NCBI GenBank assembly: GCA_036558305.1
Contig: DATBFX010000078.1
Location: forward strand, 1-26,250
Origin: DATBFX01 sp036558305
Lineage (GTDB): Bacteria > Chloroflexota > Chloroflexia > Thermomicrobiales > UBA6265
DNA length: 26,250 bases
Direction of reading: 5' to 3'
Under the pieces are notes generated by a model, which was not told where the DNA came from, searched no databases, and saw nothing but the letters and a program-made list of their open reading frames with translations. The position numbers were made by a program, and so were the translations under genes. This document shows, piece after piece, positions 15,259 to 23,329 of the stretch (position 1 is the first letter of the stretch; every line of letters starts with the position of its first letter).

Positions 15259-18200
15259 ATGGGCGAGCCACTGGCGCTGCGAATCCGGCTTTTGGGCGAC
15301 TTTCGGGTCGAGGTCGGGCAATGCACGATCGCCGCGGATGCGTGGCAGCGGCGAAAGGTCGCCGCGCTCGTCAAGCTGCTCGTGCTGGCACCTCGCCACT
15401 GCCTGCACCGCGAGCAGGTCCTGGAGGCGCTCTGGCCGGAGCTGACCCCGGCCGCGGCCGGGAACAACCTGCACCGGACCCTTTACACCGCCCGCCGAGT
15501 CCTGGAACCGGGCCTGTGTCCGGGGTTTCCGCCTGCCTTTCTCTGCTTGCGCGGCGACGTGCTTGCGCTCACGGCGTCGGCGCCGGTGTGGGTCGACGTC
15601 GCCGCCTTCGAGGACGCCGCGGATCGCGCACGCTCCACCCGAGACCGGTGCGCCTACGAGACCGCGCTGCGGTTGTACACGGGTGAGCTTCTCCCCGACG
15701 ATCGGTACGAGGATTGGGCGACTGCCAAACGCGAGGAGCTGCGGCGGCGCCAGGTCGAACTGTTACTGGAATTGGCTGGAGTCCAACGCGCACAAGGGGA
15801 TGACGCGGCGGCGATCGCGACGCTGCGCCAGGCGATCGCGCGTGAGCCGGCGCATGAAGAGGCGCACCTCGACCTGATGCGACTGTACCTGGCCGGCGGT
15901 CGCCGCGGCGACGCCCTGCGGCTCTATCGGCGATTGCGCGAAACGCTGCGGTCCGAGTTCGGCGACGCTCCGGACGAAGCGATCGAGCGCCTCTACGGGT
16001 CGATTCTGGTCGGCGCCGCTCCCGCCGATCTCGGCGGAGCAGCCCGGGCAGGCGGGCCGGTGAGACCGGTGCCCTCCAACCTGCCAGCACAACTGACGAG
16101 TTTCGTCGGCCGCGAACAGGAAGTGGCCGAGATCACGCAGCTACTCGGGACAACCCGCCTGTTGACGCTTGTCGGCCCCGGCGGTTGTGGCAAGACGCGC
16201 CTCGCCATCGAGATCGCGGCGCGCCGGCCCGTGGCGTGCCCGGATGGCGTGTGGTGGCTGGAACTGGCGTCGCTCGAAGACGAGACGTTGATTCCCGATG
16301 CCCTGGCGCGCCTGTTCGGTCTTCATCTGGAGCCGGGGCGAACCGCGTTGGAGACGCTTGGCGACCATCTGCGAGACCGATTCCTCCTCCTCGTCCTGGA
16401 CAATTGCGAGCACCTTGTTTCGGCATGCGCCGGACTGGTGGCAACCCTCTTACGTGCCGCGCCCGGTCTCCGCGTGCTGGCGACAAGCCGGACGGCGCTC
16501 AACGCGACGGGAGAACAGATCTGGAACGTCCCCCCGCTGGCCTCCCCCGACCCACGATGCCTCCCGCCCACCGACCGCCTGCCGGACTACGCGGCGGTGC
16601 GGCTCTTCCTCGATCGGGCGCGTGCGGTGCGCCCGGGGATCGAACTCACCGAGGCGGACGCACTGCCGATCGCGCAGATCTGCGCGCGGCTAGAGGGGAT
16701 GCCGCTGACGATCGAGCTGGCGGCGGCCCGGGTGCGGGTTCTCACTCCCGGGCAGATCGCCGCCCGGTTGGATGATTGCCTCGGGCTGTTGAGCCGCGGC
16801 AGCCGGACGGTCGCCCCACGGCACCAGACGTTGCGGGGCGTCCTCGACTGGAGCCACGCCCTGCTCAGCCTTGGCGAGCAAACCGTTTTCCGTCGCCTGT
16901 CGGTCTTCGCCGGAGGCTGGACGCTGGACGCCGCGGCTGGTGTCATCTCGGCCCCGGACGGCAGGACGTCCGTCCTCGATGCCTTGTCGCCGCTGGTGGA
17001 CCAGTCATTGGTGGTCGTCGAGGACGTCGAGGGTTCGCGGCGGTACCGCTTCTTGGAGCCGATTCGCCAGTACGCAGCCGAGAAGTTGCGGCAAGCCGGC
17101 GACGTCGCGGACGCCCGGGATCGCCACCTCGCCTGGTTTCTGGATTTTGCCGAAGCGGCGCAGCCGGAAGGCTCGGAGCGGGCGCGACTTGCCCGCCTCG
17201 GAGGGGAATACGACAACCTGCGCGCGGCGTTGGGCTGGGCAAACGAGCGGAATGCGGCCGAGGCAGGCATCCGCCTCTGTGCCGCGCTCTGGCGATTCTG
17301 GTTCGCCCGCGGCCACTTCGGGGAGGCGCGGACCTGGCTCGAAGCGTTTCTCGATCGGTGCGCGGACGTCGGCAATGACCCCGTCACCACGATCGCTCGT
17401 GGGCAGTCGCAGCTCGGATTGGGCGTCATCGTCTCGACCCAGGGCGATCAGGTGAGGGCAAAGGCGCTGCTCGAGGACGGGCTTGGCTGCTTTCGCCGGG
17501 TCGACAACGCCGCGGGTGTGGCCGCGGCCCTCGAACACCTGGCGACCGTGGCCCAGAATCAGGGCGACCGCCCGGCTGCGGTCGCCCTGATTGGCGAGAG
17601 TCTGGCACGCCGCCGATGTCTGCACGATCGATCCGGCATGGCGGGGGCGCTCCACCGTCTCGGCAGTCTTTCGCGAGAACTCGGGCAATACCGTCGCGCC
17701 TACGAGTGCTTCGACGAGAGTTTGCGCCATTACCGAGCGTTGGGAGATACCAAGGGCATCGCGACGGTGCTGAATACCCTTGGCAAGACCGTCCGCGATC
17801 AAGGCGACGCCACCCGCGCTGTGGTGTTGCACGAGGAGTCGCTGGCGCTCCACCGCGAGTTGGGCGACGCCTGGGGCATCTCACGCTCGCTCGGCCTGCT
17901 GGGCGAAGATCTCTGGTACCGGGGCGACGCCGCGCTGGCGCTGCCGCTGTTGGAGGAGAGTCTGGTGCTGGCTCGCGAGGTTCACGATCGCTGGGGGATC
18001 GCCGGTGTGCTGCGGGTACTCGGGCGGACGGCGCACGCGCTCGGCGACCGCAACCGCGCCGTCGACTCCCTGACCGCGAGCCTCGAACTGTGCCGCGACC
18101 TCGACGACGCCTGGGGGAGGGCCGCGACGCTCCACGGTCTCGGGATGCTCGCACTGACGGCGGGCGACTGGGACGGGGCCGCGGCGCGGTACCGGGAGGC

Positions 18201-18819
18201 CCTCCTCCTGGGGCGCCGGATGGACGTGCTCTGGGGCGTCGCCGGGTATCTGGAGGGGGCGGCGCGGGTGGCGGTTGGCCGCGGCCACGCCGAGGCGGGG
18301 GCCCGGCTCTACGGGGCAGCCGGCGCCCTGCGGGACACCGTAGGCAGACCGCTCCCGGTCCCCGAGCGCGCGAGCCACGAGGAAGGGACCGGCGCGGCGC
18401 GGTCCGCGCTCGGTGCCGAGACGTTCGCCGCCGCCTGCACGATGGGCCGGGCGCTTCGGCCAAAACGCGCGATCGCCGAGGCGCTGGCGCTGCTGGAGTC
18501 GCCGAGCGGCGCCGAGCGGCGACCCAGCCGCGGATCGACTCGCGGATCGCAGCCGCTGAGCCGGCGCGAGCGGCAGGTCGTGGCCCTGGTCGTGCGCGGT
18601 GTGACGAACCGCACGATCGCGGCCGAGTTGCGCATCGCCGAGCGCACGGTCGATACCCATCTTGCCAATACCTTCAGGAAGCTGGGTGTTCGCACGCGGA
18701 CGGAACTGGCCGCGTGGGCATCGTGCCTGGGACTCGGCGTCGATGTGGACAACGCGCCTGCGGATGGCGACGATGCGACGGATCCGGCCGGCATCATCGC
18801 ACCTCCTCGGTCTACGTAG
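15259..18819 (+). CDS. Large BTAD-STAND ATPase-TPR-LuxR transcriptional regulator
   Basis: 1186 residues from the ATG at 15259; an upstream TTG (15226) is possible and no strong ribosome binding site marks either. Domain order: winged-helix, OmpR-like (about 8-100, LRIRLLGDFRVEVG, then ALVKLLVLAP, EALWPEL); BTAD helical repeats (about 105-255); STAND/NB-ARC ATPase with Walker A GPGGCGKT at 306-313 and Walker B LLLVLDNCEHL with D381. The ATPase is followed by the ATSR, GMPLTIELAAARV and LDWSHALLS segments. Next come TPR repeats (about 690-1030, motifs such as GDATRAVVLHEESLALHRELGD) and a C-terminal LuxR HTH at about 1099-1155 (PLSRRERQVVALVVRGVTNR). Known: such SARP/LAL-like proteins are ATP-dependent, ligand-gated activators. 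It lies directly upstream of the exported-protein cluster; control of that cluster is inference. Confidence 0.93.
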   Translation: MGEPLALRIRLLGDFRVEVGQCTIAADAWQRRKVAALVKLLVLAPRHCLHREQVLEALWPELTPAAAGNNLHRTLYTARRVLEPGLCPGFPPAFLCLRGDVLALTASAPVWVDVAAFEDAADRARSTRDRCAYETALRLYTGELLPDDRYEDWATAKREELRRRQVELLLELAGVQRAQGDDAAAIATLRQAIAREPAHEEAHLDLMRLYLAGGRRGDALRLYRRLRETLRSEFGDAPDEAIERLYGSILVGAAPADLGGAARAGGPVRPVPSNLPAQLTSFVGREQEVAEITQLLGTTRLLTLVGPGGCGKTRLAIEIAARRPVACPDGVWWLELASLEDETLIPDALARLFGLHLEPGRTALETLGDHLRDRFLLLVLDNCEHLVSACAGLVATLLRAAPGLRVLATSRTALNATGEQIWNVPPLASPDPRCLPPTDRLPDYAAVRLFLDRARAVRPGIELTEADALPIAQICARLEGMPLTIELAAARVRVLTPGQIAARLDDCLGLLSRGSRTVAPRHQTLRGVLDWSHALLSLGEQTVFRRLSVFAGGWTLDAAAGVISAPDGRTSVLDALSPLVDQSLVVVEDVEGSRRYRFLEPIRQYAAEKLRQAGDVADARDRHLAWFLDFAEAAQPEGSERARLARLGGEYDNLRAALGWANERNAAEAGIRLCAALWRFWFARGHFGEARTWLEAFLDRCADVGNDPVTTIARGQSQLGLGVIVSTQGDQVRAKALLEDGLGCFRRVDNAAGVAAALEHLATVAQNQGDRPAAVALIGESLARRRCLHDRSGMAGALHRLGSLSRELGQYRRAYECFDESLRHYRALGDTKGIATVLNTLGKTVRDQGDATRAVVLHEESLALHRELGDAWGISRSLGLLGEDLWYRGDAALALPLLEESLVLAREVHDRWGIAGVLRVLGRTAHALGDRNRAVDSLTASLELCRDLDDAWGRAATLHGLGMLALTAGDWDGAAARYREALLLGRRMDVLWGVAGYLEGAARVAVGRGHAEAGARLYGAAGALRDTVGRPLPVPERASHEEGTGAARSALGAETFAAACTMGRALRPKRAIAEALALLESPSGAERRPSRGSTRGSQPLSRRERQVVALVVRGVTNRTIAAELRIAERTVDTHLANTFRKLGVRTRTELAAWASCLGLGVDVDNAPADGDDATDPAGIIAPPRST

Positions 18820-18821
18820 AC
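18810..18821. promoter_or_regulatory. 12-bp perfect palindrome over the regulator's stop codon
   Basis: GTCTACGTAGAC reads identically on both strands and includes the TAG stop at 18817-18819. It could be an operator half-site pair or chance. No second copy was noticed nearby. Confidence 0.3.
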
Positions 18822-18833
18822 GTAGGCAAACCT

Positions 18834-18868
18834 CCCCGCGACTGCTCCGCGACGGAGCTTTCGTGGGG
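18834..18868 (+). terminator. Two-part terminator hairpin after the STAND regulator
   Basis: Outer stem CCCCGCGA (18834-18841) pairs with TCGTGGGG (18861-18868) with one G-T pair. The inner stem GCTCCG (18844-18849) pairs with CGGAGC (18853-18858) around a CGA loop, with 2-base internal bulges between. It lies 15 bases after the stop codon, so it probably ends the regulator transcript. Confidence 0.7.
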
Positions 18869-19380
18869 TATCGCCGTTTCTCGGGTTGGTCTCGGTAAGA
18901 GCCGGGTAAGTGGGTTCCGCTACGATCCCGACACACGCATCGCGCAAAACGCCGGTCGGTCGTGCGGGTTGGAGCGGTGGCACGTCCGTACGTGTCGTTC
19001 TTGATCCGTTACCGACACTTCGAAACGGGTGATGGCAGACCATGATCGACCACATCAGGTCCGCAACCGAACGGCGCGTGTCCGACCACCGAGTGCCGAT
19101 GCGCCGAAATGCGGAGGCATGAATGGACAGCCGAGGACGTGGTCCACCGCGACCGACCGAATCCGACGGGACGAGTGGGGCCACCGGGCCAACGATGCGT
19201 CCCCACCCGCCTCCGGTCCGCCGCACTCCCCGGTTCGGGCAGGCGAACGGCTGCTCGCAGTGTACGCGCGTCGCCGCCGCGCTGCGATCCCCCGTTCATC
19301 CCCCGCCTCCGGGAATCGGTCCGGACCGACGTTCCCCGCGTCTTGGCGCGCTCCGTTGCGTCTGCGCAAGGAGGAATCGC
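18869..19380. other. 512-base non-coding leader before the exported-protein cluster
   Basis: Only Arg/Pro-rich short frames are present, none with a ribosome binding site. The position suggests that it carries the promoter and possibly a long 5' leader of the cluster starting at 19381. I could not identify a clear -35/-10 pair or riboswitch. Confidence 0.45.
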
Positions 19381-20055
19381 ATGTTCACCCGATACCGGCG
19401 GTTGACCGCTCTGGCGGCCACCGTGGGCATCTTCGCCCTGATCGCCGGTGCTCCGGCGGCGAGCGCCGACACCTCCGGTCAGGTCCACGTTACGGGCGGG
19501 GTTGTCAACCTCAACCCGATCACCCTGACGCTGTGCGACACCGAGGCGAGTTTCGGCACGAACCTCGACGCCAACGGCGCCGCCAGCAACAGCGGCGACG
19601 GGATCGGGGCCATCCACGGCAACCCGGCTCTCAACCAGGGAGCGGTCTACCAGTGGGATCCGGCGTGTACTTCGCAGCCGGCCCTGCTGCAGGTGATCGC
19701 GCCCCTGACCTGGACCGGCTCCGTCTGCGCCACCCAGGGCGCCGGGACCAGCTCGCTTTCGGTCGCCGCCGGAGACCTCCGATACAGCCCCTATGCGTGG
19801 ACCTCGTACATCGGCCCCGAGCCCGAGTCCAACGTCTACGGCTACGCCACCGGCACCAGCTACACCGCGTCTTTCGCCGCCTGCGGGTCCGGCGCAACGG
19901 ATTGGACCGCCTGGAACTGCAGCGTCGGATTCGCCAGCGGTTGCGGCGCCGCCGGTCTCTCCAATCACAACTTCCACTTCTATTTGCGCGTCGACCGCAC
20001 GACGACCGCCGGCGACTTCGACGCGACGACGACCTGGACGGTCATCAGCGGCTGA
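19381..20055 (+). CDS. Exported cysteine-containing beta-domain protein A
   Basis: 224 residues from the ATG at 19381, with AAGGAGG 6 bases upstream. The signal peptide ends at about ASA-D (29/30). The mature protein is small, acidic and rich in Thr, Ser, Gly and Asn, as expected for an extracellular beta-sandwich. It shares a domain with the two exported proteins encoded at 20097 and 22058: LTLC-D (C52), FGTNLDANG, GAVYQWDPAC (C96), a strand ending in W111-T-G-S-V-C116-A, GDLRYS, and the last strands YLRVDRTTTAGDFDATTTWTV. Additional Cys at 168, 180 and 188. There is no LPXTG signal, lipobox or C-terminal membrane helix. I do not recognise the family; WxL-type surface proteins and spore-coat-U-like pilins are the nearest analogies. 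Probably a structural extracellular subunit (inference). Confidence 0.85.
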   Translation: MFTRYRRLTALAATVGIFALIAGAPAASADTSGQVHVTGGVVNLNPITLTLCDTEASFGTNLDANGAASNSGDGIGAIHGNPALNQGAVYQWDPACTSQPALLQVIAPLTWTGSVCATQGAGTSSLSVAAGDLRYSPYAWTSYIGPEPESNVYGYATGTSYTASFAACGSGATDWTAWNCSVGFASGCGAAGLSNHNFHFYLRVDRTTTAGDFDATTTWTVISG

Positions 20056-20096
20056 GCGAGATCGCTCCCGCACGCATGAAAGGATACGGTTCAGCC

Positions 20097-20717
20097 ATGA
20101 CCACGCACCGTACGATGCGCTTTCGGCGCTGCCTGACCCTGGCCGCCGTCCTCGCGCTCCTCGCAGCGGTCTCGCTGACCTCCGCGACGAGAGCCGCCAC
20201 CGGCGACGTGCAGGTGACCGCAAACATCACCGCGTTCACGCCGTCTCTGACGCTAGAGCTTTGCGACGATTCCGCGGACTTCGGCTCGGGTCTCAATGCC
20301 TCCGCCGACCCGGCCACCGGCAACACCGACACCGTCGACTCGATCCCCCTGGCCGCGGGTTTGCCGAACGGCGCGTTCTACCGCTGGACGCCAAGCTGCG
20401 GCGCTGGCGAGAGTTTCATCACGGTGACCTCCAACGTGTCCTGGGACGGCACGGTCTGCGCCACGCTGGCGGGGACCAGCACCAGTTCGCTGACGGTCGG
20501 CGACCTCCGGTACTCCGTTGACATCCCGCAGGACTACTCCACTATCTCGACCAACGCGACACCCTTTCAGGATTGCAGCTCACCTGCCTCTTGGACGTCC
20601 TTTCCGCAGAGCACCACCCCCTACACGTTCGATTACCTCTACTACCTGCAAATTGATCCCACCGATACGGCCGGATCGTTTGCGGCCACCACGACCTGGG
20701 CGGTAACCGCCAGCTAG
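20097..20717 (+). CDS. Exported cysteine-containing beta-domain protein B (paralogue of A)
   Basis: 206 residues from the ATG at 20097, with AAAGGA 12 bases upstream. An in-frame ATG at 20076 (MKGYGSAM...) would overlap that site and is less likely. The signal peptide covers about 1-33 (RRCLTLAAVLALLAAVSL, cleavage near TRA-AT). The mature part parallels protein A: LTLELC-D (C56), FGSGLNASA, GAFYRWTPSC (C101), S-W116-D-G-T-V-C121-A, VGDLRYS, a Cys at 160, and the ending YLQIDPTDTAGSFAATTTWAV. The four Cys match four of the six in A. Only 41 bases separate it from A, so they are probably co-transcribed and arose by tandem duplication. There is no anchor motif. Probably a second extracellular subunit. 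Confidence 0.85.
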   Translation: MTTHRTMRFRRCLTLAAVLALLAAVSLTSATRAATGDVQVTANITAFTPSLTLELCDDSADFGSGLNASADPATGNTDTVDSIPLAAGLPNGAFYRWTPSCGAGESFITVTSNVSWDGTVCATLAGTSTSSLTVGDLRYSVDIPQDYSTISTNATPFQDCSSPASWTSFPQSTTPYTFDYLYYLQIDPTDTAGSFAATTTWAVTAS

Positions 20718-20744
20718 CGACCTGCGCTGGTCGGCGCCACACCT

Positions 20745-20773
20745 GTCGGGCCCGGTGGAGTGCCGGGCCCGAC
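20745..20773 (+). terminator. Intercistronic hairpin inside the exported-protein cluster
   Basis: GTCGGGCCCGG (20745-20755), a 7-base loop, CCGGGCCCGAC (20763-20773): a perfect 11-bp stem between genes B and the Ig-like partner, 28 bases after the stop and 46 before the next start. With no T-run, it may attenuate transcription or protect the upstream mRNA, giving more A and B than the later products. Confidence 0.6.
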
Positions 20774-20818
20774 CAAACACATCCGGCCGGGCCCCGTCAC
20801 CCGAGTCAGGAGGGAGCG

Positions 20819-21970
20819 ATGTCCACGGTTCGTGTCACGCTTGGCCTTGCGCTTTTGCTGAGCCTGCTCTCGTTCGCCGTCGCTGCGGCGCCTGCCCGAG
20901 CGACGGTGAGCATGACCGTCACCCCGGCACTCGTCGAATTGGAAGCGAAGCCGGGTGGCGAGGGGACGCAGACGGTCACGATCGCCAACGGCGGCGACGG
21001 GCCGCTCGATCTGGCGGTGGCCGTCGAGTCGTACAAGTCGGCGGCGGGCGATCAATCGGCCATCGACTGGCTGACGGTCGAGCCGGCCGCGCTGCGGATC
21101 GAGGCGGGACAGCAGGGAACGGTCACCGTCACGATCGCGGTGCCCGACGACCTCACCTCCGGCGGGCGCTACGCCGCCGTCACCTTCACGACCGGGGCGA
21201 AACCCGGCGCGGCCGGCGCCGCCATGGCCGGCAAGGTCGGCGTGCCCTTCATGGTCGCCGTCAAGGGCAAGGGCAAGCTGACGAAGAAGCTCGAGATCGA
21301 GCGGTTCGCTCCCCTGATGACGCCAGACGGCCGCGTCGCCTTCGCCGCGCTGGTGCGGAACCTCGGCAACCTCCACCTTCGGCCCGAAGGCGGGGTCGAG
21401 CTGCGCCGCGCGGACGGCGCGTCGCTGGGGACGCTCGACTTCCAGGCGGCGCCGGCGGTGCTGCCGGGAGCGAGCGCGGTCCTGTCCACGCAGGGCTCGG
21501 TGCCGCTCGACACCAGCGGAGGGTACCGAGCGACGGCGGAGCTCGACTACGGCGTCAAGAAGCGGCTCACGCGCGACGCCGACTTCACGCCGGTGCCGTC
21601 GCTGGCCGTGGTGGGCACGAGCGTCTGTGAAAACCTCGACCGCGGTCCCACCCTGAGCGTTGCGCTCCACAACGACGGCGGCCTCGCCCTCCAACCGCAC
21701 ATTGCGTTCGCCGTCGGCGATGCCAACGGGACGTCCCTCGGCAGCATCTCGCCGATCCAGCCGCTGCTCGTCTGGCCCGGTGAGGACGGTGCCGCGAGTG
21801 TCGATCTCGCCGACCGTCTTGCCAGCGGTGCGTACGTCCTCACCCTTCGCATCGACTCGGCCATGCCCGACCCCGAGGGGCGGACCGCGGTGCCGCCGAT
21901 CGAGACGGAAGTCCCGTTCCGGATCGGCGGGCTGGGAGACGGGGCGGCCCCGCTCTGCCCGACGTCGTGA
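20819..21970 (+). CDS. Exported Ig/fn3-like protein, possible partner of the beta-domain proteins
   Basis: 383 residues from the ATG at 20819, with AGGAGGGAG upstream. The signal peptide is at about 1-28 (VTLGLALLLSLLSFAVAAAP, cleavage near ARA-TV). The mature protein begins with SMTVTPALVELEAKPGGEGTQ, an Ig-like module: a strand, then an N-G-G-D turn and PLDLAVAV. Residues 85-150 continue with WLTVEPAALRIEAG, a TVTVTIAVP strand and GGRYAAVTF. Residues 160-255 form a second, and 265-370 a third, beta-rich segment. This order resembles the DUF916/WxLIP-type partners found beside WxL proteins, and also P-pilus-chaperone-like folds. Unlike typical DUF916 proteins, it shows no C-terminal membrane helix; it ends APLCPTS. 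Role as chaperone or binding partner of proteins A-C is inference from the neighbourhood. Confidence 0.8.
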   Translation: MSTVRVTLGLALLLSLLSFAVAAAPARATVSMTVTPALVELEAKPGGEGTQTVTIANGGDGPLDLAVAVESYKSAAGDQSAIDWLTVEPAALRIEAGQQGTVTVTIAVPDDLTSGGRYAAVTFTTGAKPGAAGAAMAGKVGVPFMVAVKGKGKLTKKLEIERFAPLMTPDGRVAFAALVRNLGNLHLRPEGGVELRRADGASLGTLDFQAAPAVLPGASAVLSTQGSVPLDTSGGYRATAELDYGVKKRLTRDADFTPVPSLAVVGTSVCENLDRGPTLSVALHNDGGLALQPHIAFAVGDANGTSLGSISPIQPLLVWPGEDGAASVDLADRLASGAYVLTLRIDSAMPDPEGRTAVPPIETEVPFRIGGLGDGAAPLCPTS

Positions 21971-22057
21971 CGGCGTGCCGCATCCCGGCGGCAGACCGGC
22001 GGGTCGGGCATCCACGGTCTGTCGCGGGCGGTCGAATCACAGGTCTGGGGTACGGCG

Positions 22058-23329
22058 ATGAAGCACCGCGCGAACGATCGGCAATCCACGGTCGCGGGGA
22101 CCCGAGCACGGCGGGCGTTCGTGGCAGTGGCGCTGGCGCTGGCGCTTCTGCCCACACCTGCCTTCGACCGCGTGGTCCTGCCCGACCGGGGCACGCTTGC
22201 GCAGGAGGAACCGACCGCCGCATCTCCCGGCGCCGAGTTGCTGACCGAGGCGGCGCCGTCGCCCACCGCGACCCCGACGGCGGAGCCGACCGCAACGCCG
22301 GCGCCGGAGCCGGCGGACACGAGCGTCCCGCCCGAGACACCGATAGTAGAGACACCAACAGAGCCGGCGCCGTCGGTGCCGACCGAGACGCCGCCCCCTA
22401 TGGCGACGGCGACCCCCAGCCCGACCGGGACCGCCACGCCGGCCGGTCGGTCGACGGCGGTGCCGAGCGGGACAGTGGCTGCAGCGAACGCGCAAGCGAG
22501 CGAGCCAAAGGCGGCGGCATCAAGTGGCGGGGAAACCGACATTTCGCCCAACCGCTCGGACCGTGCCGCCCCTGGAGCCACAGTCAGCTACGTCCATACC
22601 GTGACGAATAAGGATCATCGTAGTGCCGACTACAAGAACATCACGGCGAGTTCGTCGCACGGGTGGACCGTCGAGCTGCTCGATGCGAACGGAGTCAAGC
22701 CACTGATCGATCACAACGGCGACGGGATCCCCGACACGGGTCGGCTCGGCCGCAAAGAGGGGACGCGGATCGTCGTCCGCGTCACGCTGCCGGCCGACGC
22801 ACCGGCAGGCGTCAAGGACAAGACGACCGTCATGGCCGCGTCCGCACTCTCCAGTAGCCGTACCTCCCGGGACACCGCCACCGACACGACGACGGTGACC
22901 CGAGTCCTGACACTGGAGATGGGCGCGACCGAGGTCGACTTTGGTCAGATCGCGGCCGATGGCCGGCTCGACGGCGCCGCGCCGGGGGTGACCAGCGAGG
23001 TCGATGACCGGGGTGCCTACTACGTCAAGGAGCAGGCGATCCTGGTCGTCGTGACCGCGAACGTGCCCTGGACCGGCAGTTGTGCCGCCGCGGAGAACCG
23101 CGGGACCGCCACCGGCATCACCATCGCCGGCGGTCGCCTGCAGTGGCGGCTGAACGGCACCACGAACTGGACGCCGTTCCCCTCGACCCGCGCGCGCGCG
23201 ACCGACGTGTGTTTTCCGCACCGCGCCCTCGGCACCAACAGCTACGTCTACGACGTGCGGGTCCGCGTCGAGCGGACCGACGCCGCTGGCACCTTCCGTT
23301 CCACCCTCAGGTTCACCGCAAACCCTTAG
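22058..23329 (+). CDS. Exported multidomain protein C with Pro/Thr stalk and shared beta-domain
   Basis: 423 residues from the ATG at 22058, with a weak GGGG upstream. The signal peptide core is at about 20-35 (ALALALLP). Residues about 50-140 are a Pro/Thr/Ala/Glu-rich low-complexity stretch, typical of a wall-spanning or glycosylated stalk. Residues 160-280 are a DUF11/NEW3-like Ig domain: RAAPGATVSYVHTVTNKD, LDANGVKPL, and D218-HNGDGIPD, an EF-hand-like calcium loop. Residues 284-421 repeat the domain of proteins A and B: LTLEMG, FGQIAADG, GAYYV, VPW338-TGSC342-A, GGRLQW, C385 and RVERTDAAGTFRSTLRFT. It keeps only two of the four domain Cys. There is no LPXTG or C-terminal membrane helix. 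It closes the cluster, 87 bases after the Ig-like gene. Surface attachment by an unknown means is plausible. Confidence 0.85.
   Translation: MKHRANDRQSTVAGTRARRAFVAVALALALLPTPAFDRVVLPDRGTLAQEEPTAASPGAELLTEAAPSPTATPTAEPTATPAPEPADTSVPPETPIVETPTEPAPSVPTETPPPMATATPSPTGTATPAGRSTAVPSGTVAAANAQASEPKAAASSGGETDISPNRSDRAAPGATVSYVHTVTNKDHRSADYKNITASSSHGWTVELLDANGVKPLIDHNGDGIPDTGRLGRKEGTRIVVRVTLPADAPAGVKDKTTVMAASALSSSRTSRDTATDTTTVTRVLTLEMGATEVDFGQIAADGRLDGAAPGVTSEVDDRGAYYVKEQAILVVVTANVPWTGSCAAAENRGTATGITIAGGRLQWRLNGTTNWTPFPSTRARATDVCFPHRALGTNSYVYDVRVRVERTDAAGTFRSTLRFTANP

Noticed and set aside
13797..15686. 629-codon plus-strand frame over the secreted peptidase and regulator start
   Set aside because: Antisense to a peptidase with an intact HExxH site and signal peptide; no recognisable domain.
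19029..19380. N-terminal extensions of the protein A frame upstream of 19381
   Set aside because: The ATG at 19381 has AAGGAGG and begins a signal peptide; the upstream part is Arg/Pro-rich and lacks any start signal.
20714..22015. 433-codon minus-strand frame under the Ig-like gene
   Set aside because: Shadow of the plus-strand gene, which has a signal peptide and strong ribosome binding site.
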